This document shows positions 10,973-23,998 of a stretch of DNA of 64,000 bases, piece after piece. Origin of the DNA: Callipepla californica brunnescens (Eukaryota > Chordata > Aves > Galliformes > Odontophoridae); contig JALIRH010000147.1 of the NCBI GenBank assembly GCA_023055505.1, positions 310,001 through 374,000 on the forward strand, in the 5' to 3' direction. Made by a program: the position numbers and the translations under genes. The notes under the pieces were generated by a model, which was not told the DNA's origin, did no database searches, and was given only the letters and a program-made list of their open reading frames with translations. Numbering within the stretch: the first letter of the stretch is position 1; every line of letters begins with the position of its first letter.

Positions 10973-11249
10973 GCGGCCGCTTCCGGCCCCACGGCACAGC
11001 TCGGCCAATCACAGCACAGATCGGCAGCGGAAAGGGCGGGGTGTGGGGTAGCGAGGCGGAACAGTGCCACTGGAACGAGGCACGATGACCGGAAATAACT
11101 GAAACGTCTGGGAGCGCGGATTTCCGGCAGCGAGCGGGGCATTGTGGGTAAGGAGGCGGAAGCACGCCTGGAAGTGGGAAACCGGAAGCCAGTGGGAAGC
11201 GAGTGGGTGTGGCCAACGTTAAGCCTCGCATTCGAGCCACGCCCCAACG
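10973..11249 (-). promoter_or_regulatory. CpG-rich promoter-like region
   Basis: GC- and CpG-rich non-repetitive DNA with several ETS-type cores (CCGGAA near 11089 and 11183, TTCCGG near 10981 and 11121), a CCAAT box (11005-11009), a GC box (GGGCGGG, 11034-11040) and an E-box CACGTG (10940-10945, within the candidate first exon). This is the usual make-up of a TATA-less housekeeping promoter. It lies upstream of the minus-strand ATG at 10972, so I orient it that way; the elements could also work the other way. Confidence 0.5.
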
Positions 11250-11418
11250 TGCAATGACCCGAAGTGACCCCGATGTGACGCAAAATGACCCCAAATATCC
11301 CAGATTACTTCCAACACTTCTTGGAAGCGCTGCGCCCCAAAGGGCCCCAAAATGACCCCAAAGTGACCCCAAAACCCTATAACGACCCCATAAGGACCAT
11401 ATCAAATCCCCTATGGGG
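11250..11418. repeat. Short TGACCCCAAA minisatellite
   Basis: Repeats of AATGACCCCAAA/AGTGACCCCAAA words separate the CpG-rich promoter-like region from SGF29-like coding sequence. Similar words continue within 11465-11560, inside the open frame of the terminal exon. Confidence 0.65.
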
Positions 11419-11676
11419 TCACTTCTTGGTGTCTCTGCAGGCCACGACGCAGCACTGCACCCCAAAGTGCTCCAGAGTGACCCCAAAGTGACCGTAAATC
11501 GGCCCTAATGACCCCAAAAAACCTAAATCCTGGAACGGCCCCAAAACGGCCACACGGGGTCGCTTCTTCTTGGTGTCCCTGCAGGCCACAACGTAGCGCT
11601 GTGCGACGTTGAGTGGCGATGAATATCCGTCAGCGTACAACGTGTCCTCAAACAGCACCGAGGAATCATCCTGCGG
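11419..11676 (-). CDS. SGF29: SGF29 C-terminal exon (rearranged)
   Basis: The minus-strand frame begins after an acceptor-like AACAG (11679-11677 is CAG) and encodes PQDDSSVLFEDTLYADGY, then SSPLNVAQRYVVACRDTKKK. I recognise this as the very C-terminus of SGF29 (CCDC101), the SAGA-complex subunit whose C-terminal double Tudor domain reads H3K4 methylation. The normal protein ends right after the lysines. Here the expected stop is replaced and the frame runs on through about 25 repeat-derived codons into a second copy of the last residues (VQCCVVACRDTKK), ending at TGA (11421-11419). So the C-terminus is partly duplicated in frame. It is in the same orientation as the SGF29 first exon at 34.0 kb, but the exons between are not found. 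It may be a real allele or a pseudogene. Confidence 0.75.
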   Translation of the reverse strand, partial: PQDDSSVLFEDTLYADGYSSPLNVAQRYVVACRDTKKKRPRVAVLGPFQDLGFLGSLGPIYGHFGVTLEHFGVQCCVVACRDTKK

Positions 11677-11689
11677 CTGTTATAGAGCA

Positions 11690-12265
11690 ATTATGGGGTC
11701 AGGGGGAATTTATGGGGTCGGGAGGAAAGCAATGGGGTCAGGGGGAATTATGGGGTCAGGGGGAATTTAAAGGGTTGGGGGGGGAACAGGGGAACTAATA
11801 GGGTCAGAGGGGAAATTAATGGGGTCACGGGGGGAACAGGTGAATTATGGGGACGGGGGGAAAGTAATGGGGTTGGGCTGATGTGACCTCAAACAGCACC
11901 GAGGAATCGTCCTGCGGCTGTTCTAGGGCAATTATAGGGTCGGGGGGAATAGGGGAAGTAACAGGGTCAGGAGGTGAAGTAATGGGGTCACAGGGGGGAA
12001 TTGATGGGGTTGGGGGGGAAATTATAGGGTCATGGGGGGGAATTATGGGGTCGGGGGAAAATTGTGGGGTCAGGGGGGAACTAATGGGATTTGGGGCTGA
12101 CATTTGGGGGAAATAATCGGATTCTGGGGCTGATAATGGAGATTTTGGGGTGGAATTGCAGGATTTTGGCGCTGAGTTTTGGGGTCAGATATCGACATTA
12201 TAGGGCTGGGTTATGGGGTCCGTTCGTGCCCTTTTGGGGCCGGGTTCTGTGCTGTGGGTCCTAAA
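11690..12265. repeat. GGGGTCAGGGGGAATTATG minisatellite
   Basis: Irregular 16-20 bp units with runs of four to seven Gs. It is interrupted by the duplicated SGF29 piece at 11888-11917. The last 150 bp (12117-12265) are diverged and meet telomere-like repeats at about 12270. In SGF29 orientation this is intronic. Confidence 0.8.
11888..11917 (-). pseudogene. SGF29: Duplicated 5' piece of the SGF29 C-terminal exon
   Basis: Thirty bases repeat the first ten codons of the terminal exon (PQDDSSVLFE), preceded by the same intron end (AGAACAG). Here the sequence diverges after GAG into GTCACA, which could act as a splice donor. The copy lies 241 bp from its partner at 11676, matching a tandem duplication of the exon start plus the intervening G-rich minisatellite. 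It could be an authentic short exon if this gene has an intron at that point, but the uninterrupted copy argues for duplication. Confidence 0.6.
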
Positions 12266-12269
12266 ACTA

Positions 12270-12871
12270 AAGAGAACCCTACCCCTTCCACTAAACCTTC
12301 ATCTACATCCCTAACCCTTACCCTAAACCTAAATCTACACCAAAACCTAACCCTAACCCTAACATGTCTTCTAACTGTAAAACTAATGCTTCACCTAACC
12401 CGAACTGAAACCCTAGGATTAAACCTTACCTAACACCTAGCTATATTCCTAACCCTATCCTGAAACCTAACGTTAACCCTAACCCTAAAAACAACTTGGA
12501 ACCAAACCCTAACCCTAACCTAACCCTTATCAGAACCCTAAATCTAATCCTAACCGTTACCTTAATTTAACTCCAATTCTACCTGAAATCTAAATGGGAC
12601 CTTAAAACCAACCCCAAATTTAAGCCCAACCCTAAGCCTAACACAAAGCATTAGATTACCACAGCCATCACCTAACTTCTAACCCTGACCCTAACACTAA
12701 TACTAAACCAAAACAGATTCCAAATACTAACCCAATTCCTATTCTGAAACCCAAAACTATTCCAAAAACAAACCCAAGGCCTAACCTTTCTCTCACTCTA
12801 ACAATCAAAGAAAACCTATTCCTAAACCTAATCCTAAATCTAGTCCTAATCCTAACCCTCACCCTTAATCT
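12270..12871. repeat. Telomere-like repeats, CCCTAA orientation (paralogous to 1-590)
   Basis: Diverged CCCTAA repeats whose right half (about 12560-12876) aligns by eye to bases 1-593, including the islands CTGAAATCTAAATGGGACC and CAAAGCATTAGATTACCAC. The two regions are diverged copies of one subtelomeric segment. Confidence 0.85.
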
Positions 12872-12876
12872 AACCC

Positions 12877-13450
12877 TGTCAACGGTTTACCGGGCTGGAT
12901 CGGCCCGGTTCCGTGACGATTGCTGCGGGGACCCACGGACCCACGCCCCAGGAAAGGGCAAGGAAAAAGGGAAAAGGGAAAAGGGAGATGGGCCTAGAAA
13001 CAAAACAGCGGCAACGATCTGAGGAGGAAAGCTAATTTACTAAATAAGATATTAGAAAACAAAATAACACAATATAATACAATGTAATTGGAATTGAGGC
13101 TAATGAATCAAACAAAATGAGCAAGAGAGAGTGTCCGATAAACCGAAGGCCTTACGCTAACGCTGAAGGCGATACGGCAGCGAGCACCCACTGCTGAGTC
13201 GATCCCGAAGGAAAGAGAGTGTCCCGTGACCGCTGAGGGTTTTTATCTGTTCCCTCTGAGCGGAAAACACGTAAAAATACAAAGCATCGCAAAGTCCTCT
13301 GGGGAATGTAGTGCTTCTTCTCTTCTCAGACAGGTATACCTGGAATTATCAATGATCTATGGAGCTGGAGTATTAGCTCTTCAACTCCTAATGCAATACA
13401 TGATGTTATGATGTGGAATACCAGTACCAAAAAATCATAAAACCATGACA
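12877..13450 (-). mobile_element. Solo LTR (same family as ERV 2) with target duplication
   Basis: A 574-bp LTR bounded by TGTCA and TGACA, flanked by the 5-bp direct repeat AACCC (12872-12876 and 13451-13455). It is homologous over its length to the ERV 2 LTR at 44092-44630; shared words include ACAAAACAGCGGCAACGATC and AAACCGAAGGCCTT. No internal retroviral sequence is present, so it is the product of LTR-LTR recombination. Orientation follows ERV 2. The short open frame at 13226-13411 is inside the LTR and is not a gene. Confidence 0.93.
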
Positions 13451-13455
13451 AACCC

Positions 13456-16400
13456 CAACCCCCACCCAGAAGCTAACACTTAGCATTGTACAATACCTAA
13501 ACGTACCCCTAATCCTTATCACTAAACCTAAAAGGAACCTGAAACATAGTGCTAAATCTGACCCGAACCCTAACCCTAAACTTCATCCTATTCCCAAACC
13601 TCGCCCTATTCAGAACCCTATTCCTAACCCGAACACTAACCCTTACTCTATTACTAACTTGAAGACTAACCCTAACAATGAACCAATTCCTAAACCTTTT
13701 CCTTCCTCCAAATTGATTCCTAACACTAACCCTAACCCTAATCAAACCCGAACCCTATTCTTAACCCTAAATCTAACCGTATCCCAATCCCTAACTCTTA
13801 CCATAACCCTAACCCTAAGTCTTACTCTATCACTAACCCTAACCCTACATTAACCCTATCCTAACCCTAACCATAACCCTAACCTAAACCTAATCCCAAT
13901 CCTAACCCTAACCCTACCCTAACCCCTAACACTAATCCCCTAAAACTTATCACAACCCTAACCCTGAACCCTAACACTACCCTAACCCTGAACCTAACCC
14001 TAATCCTACCCTAACACCAACCCTCGCCCTAACCCTAACCCTAACCCCTAACCCTAACACTAATCCCCTAACTCTAACCCCCTAACCCTAACCCTAACCT
14101 AACCCTTACCCCAACCCTAACCCCTAACCATACCCTAACCCTAACCCTAAACCCTAACACTACCCTAACCCTGAACCTAACCCTAATCCTACCCTAACAC
14201 CAACCCTCACCCTAACCCTTACCCAAACCCTAAACGTACCCTAACCCTAACACTAACACTACCCTAACTCTAACCCTACCCTAACCCGACCCTAACTCTT
14301 ACCCTATCCCTAACCCTAACCCCTAACCCTAATACTGACCCTAACCCCTAACCCTAAACCTTACCGTAAATTCTAATCCAACCCTAACCCTTACCCTAAC
14401 CCCTAACCCTACCCTAACCCTACACTAACCCTCAAATCTAACCCTAATTCTACCCTAACCCTAACCCTACCCTTAACCCTGACCCTAACCATACCCTAAC
14501 CCTTACCTAACCCTAACTCTACCCTAATCCTTAACCCTAAACCTACCCTAACATTTACCCTAACCCCTAACCCTTACCCTAACCCCTACCTAACCATAAC
14601 TCTAACATTAACCCTAACCCTACCCTAACACCTAACCCTACCCTAACCCTGTGCTAACCCTAACCCTGACCCTGACCCTGACTCAAACCCTACCCTTAAC
14701 CCTGACCCTGACCCTAACCCTACCCTAACCCTTACCTACCCCTAAGCCATAACCCTAACCCTAACACTAACCCTAACCCAACCCTAACCCTACCCTAACA
14801 TTTACCCTAACCCCTAACCCTTACCTAACCATAACCCTAACACTAACCCTAAACCTAACCTAACCCTACCCTAACCGTGACCCTAACCCCTATCCCCAAC
14901 CCGTAAGCCCAAACCCTAACCCTGTCCCTAACCCCAACCCTACCCTAACCCTAACCCCAACCCTACCCTAACCCTAACCCTGCCCCTAACCCTACCCGAG
15001 CCCTAACCTTAACCCTAACCCCTAACCCATACCCTACCCTAACACTACCCAACCCTTACCATAAACCTACCCTAACTCTACCCTTACCCTAACCCTACCC
15101 TAACCCTAACTCTAACCCTACCCTAACTCTAACCCTATCCATAACCCTAACCCTACCATAACCCTATTGATGGACCCTAACCCTACCCTAACCCTAACCC
15201 CTTACCCTAACACCTAACCCTAACCCTAAACCCAAAACCTTGCCTAACCCTATTGATGGACCCTAACCATAACACTAACCCTACCCGTAATCCTACCCCT
15301 AACCCTTACCCAACCCTAACCCTAACCCTAATCCAACCTAACCCTAACCCTAACCCTAACACTAACCCTACCCCTACACATACACCTAACCCTAACCCCT
15401 AACCCTAAACCCTAACCCTATTGATGGACCCTAACCGTAACCGGAACCCTAACCCTAACTTTACCCTAACCCTACCCGTAACCCTACCCCTAACTCTTAC
15501 CCTATTCTAACCTTAACCCTAACCCTAACCCTACCCTAACCCTAACTCCTAACACCTTAACCCTAATCCTAACCCCTAACCCTTACCCTACCCTAACCCT
15601 ACCCCTACCCTACCCTAACACTAACCCCTAACCTTAACCCCTAACCCTAACCCTACCCTAACCCTAACCCTACACCCTAACCCTAACACAAACCCTACCC
15701 TAACCCTATCCTAACCCTACCCTAATCTAACCCTAACCCTATTGATCGACCCAAAACCTAACCCTAACCCTACCCTAACCCTAAAACCCTAACCCTGACT
15801 CACACCCTACCCGTAACCCTGACCCTAATACTTACCATAACCATTATCTAACCCTAACCCTACCCCTTAAACCTAACCCTAACCCTACCCTAACCTTTAC
15901 CCTAACCCTAACCCTTACTTAACCATAACCCTACCCTAACACTAACCCTAACCCTACCGTAAACCCTAACCCTTACCCTACCCTAACCCTTACCCTAACC
16001 CTACCCTAATCCTAACCCCTAACCCCAACCCCTAAGCCCTTATCCTGCCCCTAACCCTTACCCCACCCTAACCCTAAACCCAACCCTACCCTAGCCCTAA
16101 ACCTACCCCAGCCCTAACCCCTAACCTTAACCCTAACCACTAACCCAAACCCTACCCTAATCCTAACCCTACCCTAACCCTACCCTAACTCTAACCCTAA
16201 CGCTTACCATAACCCTAACCCTAAACCTTACCCTAACACTAACCCTACCCTAACCCTAACCCTGACACTGACCCTAACCCCTAACCCTAACCCTTACCGT
16301 AACCTCTAATCCAAACCTAACCCTAACCCTACCCTTACCTTAACCCTACCCATACCCCTACCCTTACCCCTACCCCTACCCTAACCCTACCCTAACCCCT

Positions 16401-19400
16401 AACCCTTACTCTAACCATACTATAAGCCTAACCCTGACCCTAACACTGACCCTAACCCTAACCCTTACCCTAACCCTTACCTTTCCCTAACTCTTACCCT
16501 AACCCTACCCTAACCCTTACCATAAACCTAATCCTAACCCCTACCCTAACATTAACCCTACACTAACCCTGACCCAAACACCTAACCCTAACCTAACACT
16601 AGCCCTACCCTAACCCTAACCCCAACCCTATCCTTAACCCTAACCCTAACCCTAACTCCTAACCCTACTCTAACCCTAAACCTTAACCTAACCGTAACCC
16701 CTGACCATACCCTAACCCCTAACCCTAACCCTACCCATACCCCTACCCCTACACTAACCCAACCCCTAACCCCTAACCCTAGCCCTACCCTAACCCCTAA
16801 ACCTAACCCTAACCCTAAACCTTAACCCTACCCTAACCCTACCCTAAACCTAACCCTAACCTTAAACCCTAACCCTAACCCACCAGATCCCTAACCCTAA
16901 CTCTAACCCTAACCCTACTGATTCCTTACCCTAACCCTACCCTAACTCTAACCTAACCCTAACCCTATTCCTAACCCCAACTTTAACCCTACCCTAACCC
17001 TAACCCTTAACCCTACCCTAACCCTTATCCTAACCATAACCCCTGACTCTACCCTAACCCGTAACCCTAACCCTACCCTAATCCCAACCCAACCCTAACA
17101 CTAACCCTACCCTAACCCTTACCCTAACATTGACCCTAACCCTGACCCTTACCTATCCCTAACCCTTACCCTAACACTAACCCTAACCCTGCCCTAACCC
17201 TTACCATAACCCTAACCCTAACCCTAGCCCTACCCTAACCCCAACCCTATCCCTAACCCTACCCTTACCCTAACCTTAACCCTAACTCTGCCCTAACCCT
17301 TACCATAACCCTAACCCTAACCCTAGCCCTACCCTAACCCTACCCTAACCCTAACCCCAACCCTATCCCTAACCCTACCCTTACCCTAACCTTAACCCTA
17401 ACCCCTAACCCTTATCCTAACCTTAACCCCTGACGCTACCCTAACCCCTAACCCTAACCCTACCCTAACCCTAACCCAACCCTAACCCTACCCTAACCCT
17501 TACCCTAAACCAAACCCTACCCTAACTCTAACCCTAACCCTTACCCTGACCCTAACCCCTAACCCTAACCCTTACAGTAACCCCTAACCCTACCCTAACC
17601 CTAACCCCTAACCTTAACCCCTAACCCTAAACCCTAACCCTAACCCTACACTAACCCTAATCTAAACTAACCCTAACCCTATTGATGGACCCAAAACCTA
17701 ACCCCTAACCCTACACTAACCATAACACTTAACCTAACCGTACCCTAACCCTAACCCTGACCCTAACCCTGACTCAAACCCTACCCTTAACCCTGACCCT
17801 AACCCTACCCTAACCCTTACCTAACCCTAACCCTACCCTAACCCTAACACTACCCTAACATTTACCCTAACCCCTAACCCTTACCTAACCATAACCCTAA
17901 CACTAAAACTAACCCTACTCTAACCCCTAACCCTACCCTAACCCTTACCCTAACACTAACCCTAAACCTACCCTAACCGTGACCCTAACCCCTAACCCCA
18001 ACCCCAAAGCCCTAACCCTAACCCTGCCCCTAACCCCAACCCAACCCTAACCCTAACCCCAACCCTACCCTAACCCTAACACTAACCCCTAACCCTACCC
18101 TAGCCCTATCTCCTAACCCCTAATTTTAACCCTAACACTAACCCTAGCCCTACCCTAACCCTAACCCTACCCCTTACACTAACAATACCCTAACCCTAAA
18201 ACTGACCCTACACCATCCCTGACCCTAACCCTAACCCTTACCCTAACCCTTACCTATCCCTAACCCTACTCTAACCCTTAACCCTAACCCTACCCTAACC
18301 CTTACCCATACCCCTACCCCTAACCCCTAAATCTAGCCCTACCCTAAGCCTAACCCTACCCTATCCCTAACCCTTACCCTAACCATTACCTATCCCTAAC
18401 CCTACCCTAACCCTAACCATACCCCTATCCCTAACCCCTACATCTAGCCCTACCCTAACCCTAACCCTACCCTATCCCTAACCCTAACCCTTACCCTAAC
18501 CCTTACCTATCCCTAACCCTACCCTAACCCTACCCCTAACCCTACCCTAACCCTGACTCAAACCCTACCCTTAACCGTGACCCTGACCCTAACCCTACCC
18601 TAACCCTTACCTACCCCTAACCCATAACCCTAACCCTAACCCTACCCTAACATTTACCCTAACCCTTACCTAACCATAACACTAACACTAACCCTAAACC
18701 TAACCTAACCCTACCCTAACCGTGACCCTAACCCCTATCCCCAACCCGTAAGCCCAAACCCTAACCCTGTCCCTAACCCCAACCCTACCCTAACCCTAAC
18801 CACAACCCTACCCTAACCCTAAACCTAACACTAACCCCTAACCCTACCCTAGCCCTAATCCCTAACCCATACCCTACCCTAACACTACCCTACCCTTACC
18901 CTAAACCTACTCTATCTCTACCCTTACCCTAACCCTACCCTAAACCTAACTATAACCCTACCCTAACTCTAACCCTAACCCTAACTCTTACCCTATCCCT
19001 AACCCTAACCCCTAACCCTGACACTGACCCTAACCACTAAACCTAACCCTTACCGTAAATTCTAATCCAACCCTAACCCTAACCCTACCCTAACCCTACC
19101 CATACCCCAACCCCTAACCCTAACCTAACCCTAACACTACCCTAACCCTAACCCCTAACCCTAACCCCTAACCGTAGCCCTACCCTAACCCTACCCCTCA
19201 CCCTAACCCTAACACTACCCTAACCCTAACCCCTAACCCTAACCGTAGCCCTACCCTAACCCTACCCCTCACCCTAACCCTATCCCTTACCCTAACCCTT
19301 ACCTATCCCTAACCCTAACCCTAAACCTTAACCCTACCCTAACCCTACCCTAACCCTAACCTTAAACCCTAACCCCAACCCACCAGATCCCTAAAACTAA

Positions 19401-22400
19401 CTCTAACCCTAACCCTACTGATTCCTTACCATAACCCTACCCTAACCCTAACCCTACCCTAAACTTAACCCCTAACCCTAACCCTTACCCTAACCCTAAC
19501 ATTGACCCTATCCCTGACCCTAACCCCTAACCCTAACCCTTACCGTAACCCCTAACCCTAAACCCTAACCCTAACACTAACCCTACACTAACCCTAACCT
19601 AAACTAACCCTAACCCTAAACTAACCCTAATCTAAACTAACCCTAACCCTATTGATGGACCCAAAACCTAACCCTAACCCTACCCTAACCCTAACACTTA
19701 CCCTAACCGTACCCTAACCCTAACCCTGACCCTAACCCTGACTCAAACCCAACCCTTAACCCTGACCCTAACCCTACCCTAACCCTCACTCAAACCCTAC
19801 CCTTAACCCTGACCCTGACCCCAACCCTACCCTAACCCTTACCTATCTCTAACCCTACCCTAACCCTAACCCTAACCCTACCCTAACCCTACCCTAACCC
19901 TCCAATCTAACCCTAATTCTACTCTAACCCTTACCCCTAACCCTAACCCTACCCTAACCCTAAACCCTAATCCTACCATAACCCTATTGATGGACCCTAA
20001 TTCTACCTTAACCCTAACCCCTAACCCTAACACTAACCCTACACTAACCCTAATCTAAACTAACCCTAACCCTATTGATGGACCCAAAACCTAACCCTAA
20101 CCCTACCCTAACCATAACACTTAACCTAACCGTACCCTAACCCTAACCCTGACCCTAACCCTGACTCAAACCCTACCCTTAACCCTGACCCTAACCCTAC
20201 CCTAACCCTTACCTAACCCTAACCCTACCCTAACCCTAACATTTACCCTAACCCCTAACCCTTACCCTAACCCTTACCTAACCATAACCCTAACACTAAA
20301 ACTAACCCTACTCTAACCCCTAACCCTACCCTAACCCTTACCCTAACACTAACCCTAACCCTACCCTAACCGTGACCCTAACCCCTAACCCCAACCCCTA
20401 AGCCCTAACCCTAACCCTGCCCTAACCCTAACCCCAACCCTACCCTAACCCTAACCCTGCCCATAACCCTAATACTAACCCCTAACCCTACCCTAGCCCT
20501 AACTTCTAACCCCTAATTTTAACCCTAACACTAACCCTAGCCCTACCCTAACCCTACCCCTTACACTAACCATACCCTAACCCTAACACTGACCCTACCC
20601 CCATCCCTGACTCTAACCCTAACCCTTACCCTAACCCTTACCTATCCCTAACCCTACCCTAACCCTTACCCATACCCCTACCCCTAACCCCTAAATCTAG
20701 CCCTACCCTAAGCCTAACCCTACCCTATCCCTGACCCTAACCCTAACCCTTACCTATCCCTAACCCTACCCTAACACTAAACCTAACCCTGCCCTAACAC
20801 TTACCATAACCCTAACCCTAACCCTAGCCCTACCCTAACCCTACCCTTACCCTAACCTTAACCCTAACCCTGCCCTAACCCTTACCATAACCCTAACCCT
20901 AACCCTAGCCCTACCCTAACCCTACCCTAACCCCAACCCTATCCCTAACCCTAACCCTAACCCCTAACCCTACCCTAACCCTTATCCTAACATTAACCCC
21001 TGACGCTACCCTAAACCGTTACCCTAACCCTACCCTAACCCTTACCCTAAACCAAACCCTACCCTAACTCTAACCCTAACACTAACCCTGACCCTAACCC
21101 CTAACCCTAACCCTTAACGTAACCCCTAGCCCTACCCTAACCCTAACCCCTAATCTTAACCCCTAACCCTAAACCCTAACCCTAACACTAACCCTAACCC
21201 TATTGATGGACCCAAAACCTACCCCTAACCCTACCCTAACCATAACACTTACCCTAACCGTACCCTAACCCTAACCCTCACCCTAACACTACCCTAACAC
21301 TACCCTAACATTTACCCTAACCCCTAACCCTTACCCTAACCCTTACCTGACCATAACCCTAACACTAAACCTAACCCTAACCCTAACCCTTAACCCCAAA
21401 CCCTAAGCCCTAACCCTAACTCCTAAGCCCTAATCCCACCCTAACCCTAACCCTGCCCCTAACACCTAACCCTACCCTAGCCCTAGCCCCTAATTTTAAC
21501 CCTAACCCCTAACCCTAACCCTACCCTAACCCTAACCCTGCCCCTTACCCTAACCATACCCTAACCCTAACACTGACCCTACCCCTATCCCTGACCCTAA
21601 CCCTTACTCTAACCCTTACCTATCCCTAACCCTACCCTAACCCTTAACCCGAACCCTACCCTAACCCTTACCCTAACCCCTAACCCTAACCCTACACTAA
21701 CCCTCAAATCTAACCCTAATTCTACCCTAACCCTAACCCCTAACCCTACCCTAACCCTAACCCTGACTCAAACCCTACCCTTAACCCCGACCCTAACCCT
21801 ACCCTAACCCTTACCCTAACACTACCCTAACATTTACCCTAACCTTTAAACCTTACCTAACCATAACACTAATACTAAAACTAACCCTAGCCCTAACCCC
21901 TAACCCCTAATTTTAACCCTAACCATTAACCCTAGCCCTACCCTAACCCTGCCCTAACCCTAACCATACCCTAACCCTAACACTGACCCTAACCCTATCC
22001 CTGACCCTAACCCTTACCTATCCCTAACCCTACCCTAACCCTTAACCCTAACCCTACTCTAACACTTACCCTAACCCCTAACCCTAACCCTATCCCTTAC
22101 CTAACCCTATCCCTACACTAACCCTCAAATCTAACCCTAATTCTACCCTAACCCTAACCCCACCCTAAACCTAACCCTGACTCAAACCCTACCCTTAACC
22201 CTGACCCTAACCCTACCCTAACCCTTACCTAACCCTAACCCTACCCTAACCCTAACACTACCCTAAAATTTACCCTAACCCCTAACCCTTACCTAACCAT
22301 AACACTAACACTAAAACTAACCCTAACCTAACCCCTAGCCCTACCCTAACCCTTACCCTAACACTAACCCTAACCCTGCACTAACCGTGACCCTAACCCC

Positions 22401-23998
22401 TAACCCCAACCCCTAAGCCCTAACCCTAACCCTGCCCCTAACCCCAACCCTACCCTAACCCTAACCCTGCCCCTAACCCTCACACTAACCCCTAACCCTA
22501 CCCTAGCCCTAACCCCTAACCCCTAATTTTAACCCTAACCCTTAACCCTAGCCCTACCCTAACCCTGCCCTAACCCTAACCATACCCTAACCCTAACACT
22601 GACCCTAACACTATCCCTGACCCTAACCCTTACCTATCCCTAACCCTACCCTAACCCTACCCTAACACCTAACCCTAACCCTATCCCTTACCTAACCCTA
22701 ACCCTACACTACCCCTCAAATCTAACCCTAATTCTACCCTAACACTAACCCCTAACCCTACCCTAACCCTAACCCTACCCTACCCCTGACTCAAACCCTA
22801 CCCTTAACCCTCCTTAACCCTACCCTAACCCTTACCTAACCCTAACCCTACCCTAACCCTTAACCCTAACCCTACCCTAACATTTACCCTAACCCCTAAC
22901 CATAACCCTAACACTAACCCTAACCCTAACCTTACCCTACCCTAACCGTGACCCTAACCCCTAACCCCAACCCATAAGCCCTAACCCCAAACCCTTACCT
23001 AACCCAAACCCTACCCTAATCCTAACCCTAACCCTGCCCCTAACCCTAACACAAACCCCTAACCCTACCCTAGCCCTACCCTAGACCTAACCCTACCCTA
23101 GCCCTAACCCCTAACCCCTAACCCAAACCCTAACCTTACCCTAAACCTACCCTAACCCTACCCTTACCCTAACTCTAACCCTAACACTAACCCTACCCTA
23201 ACTCTTACCCTATCCCTAACGCTAAGCCCTAACCCTGACACTGACCCTAACTCCTAACCCTAACCCTTACCGAAAATTCTAATCCAACCCTAACCCTAAC
23301 CCTACCCTAAGCCAACCCATACCCCTACCCCTACACTAACCCTTACCCTAACCCTTACCTATCCCTAACCCTAGCCCTACCCTAACCCTAACCCTTACCC
23401 TAACCCTTACCTATCTCTAACCCTACCCTAACCCTTAACCCTAACCCTTAACCCTAACCCTACCCTAACCCTCCAATCTAACCCTAATTCTACTCTAACC
23501 CTAACCCTACCCTAACCCTAAACCCTAACCCTACCATAACCCTATTGATGGACCCTAGTTCTACCCTAACCCTAACCCCTAACCCTAACACCTAACCCTA
23601 ACACCTAACCCTTTGCTAACCCTATTGATGGACCCTAACTGTAACACTAACCCTACCCGTAATCCTACCCCTAACCCTTACCCAACCCTAACCCTAACCC
23701 TTACCCTACCCTAACCCTTACCCTAAACCTAACCCTACCCTAATTCTAACCCTAACCCTGACCCTATCCCTAAACCTAACCCCTGACCCTAACCCCTAAC
23801 CTTAACCCCTAACCCTAACCCTACCCTTACCCTAACCCTACACCCTAACCCTAAACCCTACCCTAACCCTAAAACCCTAACCCTACCTCACACCCTACCC
23901 GTAACCCTGACCCTAATACTTACCCTAACCATTATCTAACCCTAACCCTACCCCATCCCTACCCTACCCCTTAAACCTAACCCTAACCCTACCCTAAC
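13456..23998. repeat. Long degenerate telomere-like array, CCCTAA orientation
   Basis: About 10.5 kb of CCCTAACCC, CCCTACCC and CCCTTACC variants without any unique insertion. The first 300 bp still align to bases 594-790. Longer-range structure is present: the island ATTGATGGACC recurs at least eleven times (15166, 15252, 15420, 15741, 17681, 19651, 19986, 20074, 21202, 23544, 23624), and TCTAACCCTAATTCTACYCT also recurs. There is essentially no coding potential. It ends abruptly at an 8-bp array. Confidence 0.93.
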
